The notes below the pieces were generated by a model. The model searched no databases. It was not told where the DNA came from and was given only the letters and a program-made list of their open reading frames with translations. DNA of 64,000 bases from CAZAYY01 sp964489525 (GTDB lineage Bacteria > Chloroflexota > Anaerolineae > Anaerolineales > JABWBV01): positions 1 through 64,000 of the forward strand of contig CAZAYY010000008.1 in the NCBI GenBank assembly GCA_964489525.1. The letters are read 5' to 3'. This document shows positions 58,014 to 64,000 of the stretch, piece by piece. A program made the position numbers and the translations under genes. The stretch's first letter is position 1. Each line of letters begins with the position of its first letter.

Positions 58014-59807
58014 TTACTGTGCAGCTACCATTTCCTTAATGTAGCATTCGAGAACATCGCCTTCCTGAATATCGTCATAATCGCGCAGGCTGACTCCGCA
58101 TTCAAACCCGCGGCGCACTTCGGGCACATCTTCCTCGTAGCGTTTGAGAGAGCCAACCGGGCCTTCGTGGATAATTTGCCCCTTGCGCACCAGGCGCATG
58201 CTGGCGTTGCGGCGCAGTTCGCCTTCAATCACATAGCTGCCAGCAATAATGCCAATTTTCTTAATACGGAAGATCTGGCGCACTTCGGCTTTGCCCAATT
58301 CTGTAATGCGTTCTTCGGGTTCAAGCATACCTTTGAGCGCTTTTTCGATGTCTTCCAGGAGACGATAAATAATGTTGTAAATTCGGACCGAGATTCCATC
58401 CGATTCAGCCATCTTGCGGGCGGCTTCATCCATTTTGACATTAAAGCCCACCACGATTGCTTTCGATGCACTGGCCAGCATGATGTCGTTTTCGCTGATG
58501 TTGCCCGGCCCGGAATGCAGCACCTGGATGGTGATGTCGCTGGTGGATAGTTTTTCAATCGAGGTGACAATCGGCTCAATGGAGCCCTGAACGTCCGCTT
58601 TCACCACCAGGCGCAGTTCCCGCAGCTTGCCTGCCTGAAACTGATCGAACAGTTTTTCGAGTGTGACAGCGGTGCGCGTACTCTCCAGGATTTGTTTATC
58701 CCGGTTGATGCGTTCGGTAACAATCACCCGGGCTTCTTTTTCGTCTTTAACCACCTGGAAAATTTCGCCAGCGGTGGGCACATCATTCAGGCCCATAATC
58801 GAAACCGGGGAAGACGGGCCTACTTTGCGAACGGGTTTTCCGGTGTAGTCAAACATGGCCTTGATTTTGCCATAGGCCAGGCCAGCAATGACCACATCCC
58901 CAACCTGCAGCGAACCATTTTGCAGCAGCATTGTGGCCTGAACCCCGCGAGCCTGGCCGCGCTTGGCCTCAATCACGCTGCCAATCACCTTGCCGTTGGG
59001 GTTGGCGCGAATATCTGTATTGTCGGCCACGAGAATGATGGCTTCCAACAGGTCATCTAACCCGCGTTTTTCTTTGGCCGAAACAGGCACCATGATGGTG
59101 TCGCCATCCCAATCGTCGGGCTGCAGCCCCAGTTCTGAAAGCTGCTGTTTTACACGCGGAACATTGGCGTTTGGCCGGTCCGATTTGTTGATGGCAACAA
59201 TGATGGGAACTTTGGCGGCCTTGGCGTGGGAGAGTGCTTCTTTGGTTTGGGGCATCACCCCATCGTCTGCCGCAACAACCAGAATGACGATATCAGCGCC
59301 TTGGGCACCACGCGCCCGCATGGAGGTGAATGCGGCGTGACCTGGTGTGTCTAAAAAGGTGATGAGCCGGTCGTTGTGTTTGGCCTGGTAGGCGCCAATA
59401 TGTTGGGTAATGCCGCCGGCTTCGCCAGAGGCCACACTGGTATGGCGAATCGCGTCCAATAGGGTGGTCTTACCATGGTCAACATGGCCCAAAATGGTCA
59501 CCACCGGGGGCCGCCGCACCAGGCTGCCTTCCGGTTCGTTCATAATCATCCGCCGCCAAAATGGAATTTCACCCTGGTCTTCTTGGGTAACGACTTCCAC
59601 AACAATGGGTGTGGCTTCATAGCCCATTTCTGCAACCACAATGGCCGCAGTGTCATAATCAATCAACTGGTTGATGTTTGCCATCACCCCGTTGCTCATC
59701 AGGGTTTTCATGACTTCAATTGGGCTGGCGTTAATTGCCTTGGCAAGGTCGCGCACAGTGATGCTGCTTGGAAGTTCTATCGTCTTGTTCGCAACATTCA
59801 TACTCAT
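58014..59807 (-). CDS. infB: Translation initiation factor IF-2
   Basis: A 597-residue GTPase that places fMet-tRNA on the 30S subunit. A short N domain (ITVRDLAKAINASPIEVMKTLMSNGVMANINQLID) is followed by the G domain with GHVDHGKTTL, LDTPGHAAF and NKSD, then the C-terminal fMet-binding domains. The start at 59807 is fixed by AGGAGG 5 nt upstream; frames further upstream are untranslated. It is a short-form IF-2. Confidence 0.94.
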   Translation of the reverse strand: MSMNVANKTIELPSSITVRDLAKAINASPIEVMKTLMSNGVMANINQLIDYDTAAIVVAEMGYEATPIVVEVVTQEDQGEIPFWRRMIMNEPEGSLVRRPPVVTILGHVDHGKTTLLDAIRHTSVASGEAGGITQHIGAYQAKHNDRLITFLDTPGHAAFTSMRARGAQGADIVILVVAADDGVMPQTKEALSHAKAAKVPIIVAINKSDRPNANVPRVKQQLSELGLQPDDWDGDTIMVPVSAKEKRGLDDLLEAIILVADNTDIRANPNGKVIGSVIEAKRGQARGVQATMLLQNGSLQVGDVVIAGLAYGKIKAMFDYTGKPVRKVGPSSPVSIMGLNDVPTAGEIFQVVKDEKEARVIVTERINRDKQILESTRTAVTLEKLFDQFQAGKLRELRLVVKADVQGSIEPIVTSIEKLSTSDITIQVLHSGPGNISENDIMLASASKAIVVGFNVKMDEAARKMAESDGISVRIYNIIYRLLEDIEKALKGMLEPEERITELGKAEVRQIFRIKKIGIIAGSYVIEGELRRNASMRLVRKGQIIHEGPVGSLKRYEEDVPEVRRGFECGVSLRDYDDIQEGDVLECYIKEMVAAQ

Positions 59808-60043
59808 ATTCACCTCCTGCATGCTGTGCCGCCCCCTGAGGACAGCAGCTTTATCTTTTTCAGTTTTAGTTCTGGTCAGTAAGTTTTTTCGGGTCTTCCA
59901 GGCAGTTGGTTCGAGTGGGAAGTTGTCTCTTCCGTCCACCTGAATACCGGTACTTACAAGTCAGGGTAATATTTTACCCCATTGCGCCAACCATGCTGGC
60001 ATATCCAGGGGATATTTTCAGGAACTCCTCACTTTCTGATTGG

Positions 60044-60078
60044 CTTCCCCTGGCAGGTTTGTTGGCTGCCAGGGGAAG
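60044..60078. other. 13-bp perfect hairpin between rnpM and infB
   Basis: CTTCCCCTGGCAG (60044-60056) and CTGCCAGGGGAAG (60066-60078) pair perfectly with a 9-nt loop. There is no T run on either side, so it is not a standard terminator. The rest of the 275-bp gap holds no gene. Confidence 0.7.
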
Positions 60079-60082
60079 GGGG

Positions 60083-60397
60083 TTATGTTTCTTCGTCAGC
60101 GGTTTCAACTGGCTCTGTAGGTAGGCTTTCCATGAAAGCCCGCAGGTGGGCCAGGTCGGCCGGAGTCAGTTCCGTTTTTAAGGTGTGGGCCAGGGTTCCT
60201 TTCAAAGCCCTTTCCCAACAAGAGCGCTGGTTATGCAGGTAAGCCCCGCGCCCGGCTTGTTTACCGGTTGGGTCCACCTGTACCCCATCGGGGGTGCGGA
60301 CAATTCGCACCAGGGCACGTTTTGCCAGCACCATGCGGCAGCCAATACAGGTCCGTTGGGGAATGTGCTTTGGGCGGCCTTTGGTTTTTTTGGCCAT
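60083..60397 (-). CDS. rnpM: RnpM/YlxR-like RNA-binding protein
   Basis: A 104-residue DUF448 protein. HIPQRTCIGCRMVLAKRALVRIV and GRGAYLHNQRSCWERALKG are the family signatures. B. subtilis RnpM (YlxR) binds RNase P RNA. Its position between nusA and infB is the standard one. Confidence 0.9.
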   Translation of the reverse strand: MAKKTKGRPKHIPQRTCIGCRMVLAKRALVRIVRTPDGVQVDPTGKQAGRGAYLHNQRSCWERALKGTLAHTLKTELTPADLAHLRAFMESLPTEPVETADEET

Positions 60398-60421
60398 ACG
60401 TCTGGTCTGCCTTTGGCCGGT

Positions 60422-62296
60422 TTACCACTCATCTTCCCATTCGGCCCGACCGCCGCGTTTGCTTTTGCGTTTGACGAGGGTGACGTCCTTATCAGGGTCG
60501 TATTCCACTTCGGCAAAGCGTTTCTTGCCTTTTTTGCCTTTCTTCTTTCCGGCCAGGTCGCTTGTGGTTTCGTCGCTGGTTTCTTCTTCTTCAGGAATGG
60601 CGACACTGTTGATTGTCTCCAGCGAGAAAATGTCCGGAACGGCGGGCTCAGCTTCCGTTTCGACCACTGCCGGTTCGGGTTCGGCAATTTCTGCAACAGG
60701 GGCTTCTTCGATGGGTGCTGGCGCTTCTTCAACCACGGTTTCAACCGGGGTTTCAACTTCCACCGGTGCGGGTTGTTCGGGTGCGGGTGCGGGGGCAAGC
60801 GCAGCCAGGAATTTCTCGACGGCATCTTCAATTTCTTTCATGGTGCGGTTGCCCACATCATTCAGCTTCAAGACAGCATCGGGATCAGTTTTTAGCTGTG
60901 AAAGCAAATCGCCCACGGTGGGGTATCCGGCGCCGCTGAGGGAGATGACCAGCCGGCGCGGCAGGGCCAGGTCGTCAATCGGCGTGTCAAAGGCTTCTGC
61001 CGGGACGGTGCTGCGGATGGCTTCCAACCGTTGGCGTTCTGCGGCGGCTTTTTCGTCTTCCAGGGCAGCCACCAGGGCGGTTTCAACCCGCTGCACAAAG
61101 CGGTTGAGAATCTGGTATTCTTCCGGCGTGACCGGGCGGTTTTCTGCCTTCTTGGCCAGGACATTTTCAACCTGGACCAGAACTTCGTCCGTTGGCTGGA
61201 TGATGCCCATATATTCGGGGTCGGTGCGCACCTTGGTGAGCGCGTCGCCAGCTGCTTCGGGCAGGCTCTTGATGTCAATTCGCCACGAGGTCAGCTTGGC
61301 TGCCAGGCGGGCGTTTTGGCCGTCGCGCCCAATGGCCAGGCTGAGCTGGTCTTCGGGAACCACCACAGTGGCGGTTTTAGTTTTGGAGTTTTTATCCAGG
61401 TAGACACCCAACACACGCGCCGGGCTGAGGGCTTTGGAGATGTACTCAGCCGGGTCGGCGCTGTATTCAATCACGTCAATTTTTTCGTCGTTGAGTTCGC
61501 GCACAATGGCCTGGATGCGCACCCCGCGCACCCCCACGCAGGCCCCAACCGGGTCAATCCCAGGCTGCAGGGCTGCCACCGACACTTTGGAGCGGTGGCC
61601 GGGCTCGCGAGCAATGGAGCGAATTTCAACCATGCCATGGTAAATTTCAGGCACTTCGTCTTCCAACAGGCGCCGCAAAAAATTGCGGTGTGCCCGCGAA
61701 AGGGTGATTTGGGGACCCTTTGGGGTTTCTTTGATTTCCAGCAATAAAGCCCGCAGGCGGTCGTGAACCCGGAAGCGTTCTCCGGGGATTTGCTCTTTGC
61801 GCGGCATAATCCCTTCGGCCTTTTTCTCCAAACCTAAGGTGATTTGGGCGATATTGGTGGCCTGTACCACGCCATTGATCACATCGCCCAACTGCTTGCT
61901 GTAAAATTCAAACTGGGATTCGCGTTCGGCTTCCCGCAGGCGTTGTTGGATCACCTGGCGGGCGGTTTGAGCAGCCACGCGCCCGAAATTTTTCGGAGTG
62001 GTTTCCACAACCACCATGCCGCCAAGCTCGGCTTCGGGGTCTACGCTGCGCGCCACTTCCAGGGTGACTTCGGTGCGATCATCGTGCACATCGTCCACAA
62101 TTTCTTTCTCAGCGAAAATTTGCACCTGCCCGCTTTCCAGGTCGATTTTTGCGACGACGTGTTGGGCATTCGAGGCGTTCACCGCTTTGCGGTAGGCGGA
62201 AATCATGGCCGCTTCCAGTGCCTCGATAATTACATCGCGTGGCAGCTGTTTGTCGTCCAGGACCTCGTTAAATGCCAGGGTAAATTCGTTCTTCAT
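60422..62296 (-). CDS. nusA: Transcription factor NusA
   Basis: A 624-residue factor for pausing, termination and antitermination. An N-terminal polymerase-binding domain (1-125), S1 (about 130-200), then two KH domains (SRAHRNFLRRLLEDEVPEI, and DGQNARLAAKLTSWRIDI). A helical region and a helix-hairpin-helix-like part (about 440-500) follow. The C-terminal 120 residues are Glu/Ala/Pro-rich and end in a basic KKKGKKGKK patch and an acidic/Arg tail. The last part is unusual in length for bacteria outside this phylum. Confidence 0.93.
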   Translation of the reverse strand: MKNEFTLAFNEVLDDKQLPRDVIIEALEAAMISAYRKAVNASNAQHVVAKIDLESGQVQIFAEKEIVDDVHDDRTEVTLEVARSVDPEAELGGMVVVETTPKNFGRVAAQTARQVIQQRLREAERESQFEFYSKQLGDVINGVVQATNIAQITLGLEKKAEGIMPRKEQIPGERFRVHDRLRALLLEIKETPKGPQITLSRAHRNFLRRLLEDEVPEIYHGMVEIRSIAREPGHRSKVSVAALQPGIDPVGACVGVRGVRIQAIVRELNDEKIDVIEYSADPAEYISKALSPARVLGVYLDKNSKTKTATVVVPEDQLSLAIGRDGQNARLAAKLTSWRIDIKSLPEAAGDALTKVRTDPEYMGIIQPTDEVLVQVENVLAKKAENRPVTPEEYQILNRFVQRVETALVAALEDEKAAAERQRLEAIRSTVPAEAFDTPIDDLALPRRLVISLSGAGYPTVGDLLSQLKTDPDAVLKLNDVGNRTMKEIEDAVEKFLAALAPAPAPEQPAPVEVETPVETVVEEAPAPIEEAPVAEIAEPEPAVVETEAEPAVPDIFSLETINSVAIPEEEETSDETTSDLAGKKKGKKGKKRFAEVEYDPDKDVTLVKRKSKRGGRAEWEDEW

Positions 62297-62464
62297 TTCT
62301 TATCACTCCAACTTGACAGCGTTTCTATTGTTTCCAAAAACTGTGCCGGGCTTTGGGCCCGGCACCATGATGCGTTTCTCGGTTGTTGGCTTTGCAGCCC
62401 ATACGAACGAACAGATTTTAGCATGGATTGCAGGAAGATGCAAGAGTCGTTTTTTGGGAAAACG

Positions 62465-64000
62465 TTATTTCCCCAACCGCTCGCGTTCGCTGGCGGCAAC
62501 GCTTTCATCAAGTTTCTTGAAGAGTGGTTCCGGTTTGTTGAACGCGCGTCCGGGTTCCAGGCGAGATGGCTGCCAGCGCCCGCTGGCGCTGCCCTGGCGA
62601 TAGCGCAGAACCAGGTGTTCTCCAAGCGCATCTTGCACGTTTTCTGTATACTGCTCGCCAAACAATGGGGCAGTATGCCCCAGAAAGCCATGCAGTCGTT
62701 CGCTGGTGAAAGGCAGGAAAGGGGAAAACAGCACTTTTAAATTGTCTATGGTGCACAAAGCTGTGTACACCGATTTGGCTGCCTCATCCCGGTTTTCTTT
62801 AATTTCTTTCCAGGGGGCTACCTGATCCAGGTATTTGTTGACTTCCCCAGCCAGGCGCAGTGCCTCTTGCAGGGCGGCGCGCAGCTTGACGGTTTCTAAA
62901 AGTTCGCCCACGCTTTGAAAACCGCTGTCCACCACTCTTAAAATTTCCTCGTCTTGGGGGCGCAGCGAGCCTGGGTTGGGGATGATGCCATCCCAGTTTT
63001 TGTGGGTGAAGGCCAGTACCCGGTTGGCCAGGTTGCCCCAGGTGGCGACCAGTTCATTGTTGTTGCGGGCCACAAACTCGCCCCAATCCCAATCGCTGTC
63101 TTTGGCTTCGGGCATGTTAATCGTCAGGTAATAGCGCAGCGGGTCGGGGTCGAAGCGGGTCAGAAAGTCCAATCCCCAAACTGCCCAGTTGCGGCTGCCC
63201 GAAATTTTTTGCCCTTCCAGGTTCATAAACTGGTTGGCGGGCACGTCATAGGGCAAGGTGAGCGGCTGGCCTTTTTCGCCTTCAAAAATTTCCACAAACC
63301 CGCTGCCCACACCCAGCAGTTGGGCAGGCCACCAGGCGGCATGAAAAAAGATGTTGTCTTTGCCAATGAAGTAAAAAGCCCGGGCGTCCGGGTTGGTCCA
63401 CCAGTCTTTCCACCCCAGGGGTTGGTTGGCCAGGTGGGCCCATTCTACGGCTGCCGAAAGGTAGCCAATCACGGCTTCAAACCAGACATACAAACACTTG
63501 CCATCCCAGCCTTCCACAGGCACGGGAATGCCCCAATCCAGGTCGCGGGTGATCGGCCGGCTGCGCAGGCCTTCGCTTTCGATTTGCCCCAGCGATTGGC
63601 GGATGACCGTTTCGCGCCAATAGTGCTGTCGTTCGCGCAAAAACCGGGCAACTTCGGGCTCCAGCTTCGAAAGATCCAGGTAATAATGTTGGGTGTCGCG
63701 CAGTTCGGGCGTCGAGCCATCCACTTTGGATCGTGGGTTCAGCAGTTTTTCCTGTTCCAACACATTGCCGCACTTGTCGCATTGGTCGCTGCGGGCGTTC
63801 GTATCGCCGCAAATGTAGCAGGTGCCTTCAACATAGCGGTCGGGCAGAAAGCGCCGGGTGAGTGGGGAATACCATTGCGGCCGCGTTTCTGTGTACAGGA
63901 ATCCGTTTTGCAGCAAGGCTAAAAAGATGCTTTGCGATACTTTAAAATGGTTCTGGGTATGGGTGGTGGTGAACAGGTCGTAGGTCAGGCCAAGTTGTTG
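62465..64000 (-). CDS. metG: Methionyl-tRNA synthetase, C-terminal part
   Basis: Runs off the right edge; the first part of the gene is outside the window. The open frame continues without a stop from 63916 to 64000. A zinc-binding knuckle (CYICGDTNARSDQCDKC) and the signature loop KISGSRNWAVW in place of the usual KMSKS are visible, then the anticodon-binding helical domain (NNNELVATWGNLANRVLAFTHKNW and EVNKYLDQVAPWKEIKENRDEAA). No C-terminal tRNA-binding (OB) domain is present. The gene is complete at its 3' end and separated from nusA by about 170 bp. Confidence 0.92.
   Translation of the reverse strand, partial: QQLGLTYDLFTTTHTQNHFKVSQSIFLALLQNGFLYTETRPQWYSPLTRRFLPDRYVEGTCYICGDTNARSDQCDKCGNVLEQEKLLNPRSKVDGSTPELRDTQHYYLDLSKLEPEVARFLRERQHYWRETVIRQSLGQIESEGLRSRPITRDLDWGIPVPVEGWDGKCLYVWFEAVIGYLSAAVEWAHLANQPLGWKDWWTNPDARAFYFIGKDNIFFHAAWWPAQLLGVGSGFVEIFEGEKGQPLTLPYDVPANQFMNLEGQKISGSRNWAVWGLDFLTRFDPDPLRYYLTINMPEAKDSDWDWGEFVARNNNELVATWGNLANRVLAFTHKNWDGIIPNPGSLRPQDEEILRVVDSGFQSVGELLETVKLRAALQEALRLAGEVNKYLDQVAPWKEIKENRDEAAKSVYTALCTIDNLKVLFSPFLPFTSERLHGFLGHTAPLFGEQYTENVQDALGEHLVLRYRQGSASGRWQPSRLEPGRAFNKPEPLFKKLDESVAASERERLGK

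Noticed and set aside
1..64000. CRISPR arrays, prophage or intact insertion sequences
   Set aside because: No regularly spaced identical repeats with unique spacers, no transposase or phage structural genes were seen on either strand.

Overview
The window is the end of an assembled contig from a Chloroflexota bacterium, most likely of the Anaerolineae side of the phylum. I base this on the Thr-Pro-rich (TNTPTPT) surface-protein linker at the left edge, a split-type fused lycopene cyclase with a CruF hydratase, a DarA-type c-di-AMP receptor, and the overall gene set. The lineage call is inference. The first 55 bases are not trustworthy genome: 22-55 is an almost intact Illumina TruSeq Read-2 adapter.

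Layout. 826-10982 (minus): a tightly packed nine-gene carotenoid operon (crtI, crtB, a small membrane protein, alpha/beta hydrolase, fused lycopene cyclase, CruF, PlsY-like acyltransferase, GT2::CrtI-like fusion, cytochrome P450), read from a promoter covered by four TGTACA-like hexamers at exact 11-bp steps, which resembles a CarH/LitR (B12 light sensor) operator. 11.0-11.8 kb: palindrome-rich non-coding DNA. 11824-13641: a membrane protein and a class V aminotransferase. 13802-22845 (minus): an eight-gene aromatic operon (aroH, DAHP synthase, tyrA, aroA, aroE, aroC, folC, aroK-aroB fusion). 23139-25964: two cell-envelope sugar genes. 26590-28363 (plus): cysK-cysE. 28.4-36.8 kb: a zinc-ribbon protein, rhodanese, tRNA-fMet, FtsB-like protein, tRNA-Leu, OppD/OppF ATPases, a receiver-roadblock protein, tRNA-Gln, a one-domain GlmU, CorC and cytidine deaminase. 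36.9-43 kb: phosphoesterase, DUF4349 lipoprotein, and a BC-BCCP-MaoC-CitE-DUF309 operon. 43.3-53.3 kb: sigA, rpsU, pepF, a VWA-like/FHA membrane protein, RNase H, two c-di-AMP-receptor-like proteins, MFS, SRPBCC, VOC and a MerR regulator. 53.3-64 kb (minus): the translation/folate block metG, nusA, rnpM, infB, rbfA, nrnA, truB, ribF, thyA, dfrA.

The most interesting signals are two unannotated transcription-attenuation leaders. Upstream of the aromatic operon a 26-codon peptide (MNKPFAFTRYYYWYYG...) carries two Phe, five Tyr and one Trp codon, begins about 3 nt after a near-consensus promoter, and is followed by a 10-bp terminator hairpin whose left arm and loop are complementary to the peptide's own last codons. 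Upstream of cysK-cysE a 16-codon peptide (MLWKPFCLCFERGLDC) with three Cys codons begins about 2 nt after a consensus promoter and is followed by alternative stems and a terminator before cysK. Both peptides appear to be read from leaderless starts, which is unusual for attenuators. The merR gene also appears leaderless, from a 19-bp-spacer promoter containing a dyad.

How the genes fit together: the carotenoid operon could build a cyclised, hydrated, glycosylated and possibly acylated carotenoid under light control. The aromatic operon has every shikimate step except dehydroquinase, plus the start of folate use, and would be tuned to Phe/Tyr/Trp supply. The cys operon would be tuned to cysteine. 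The right-hand third is conserved housekeeping. No CRISPR array, prophage or intact insertion sequence was seen.
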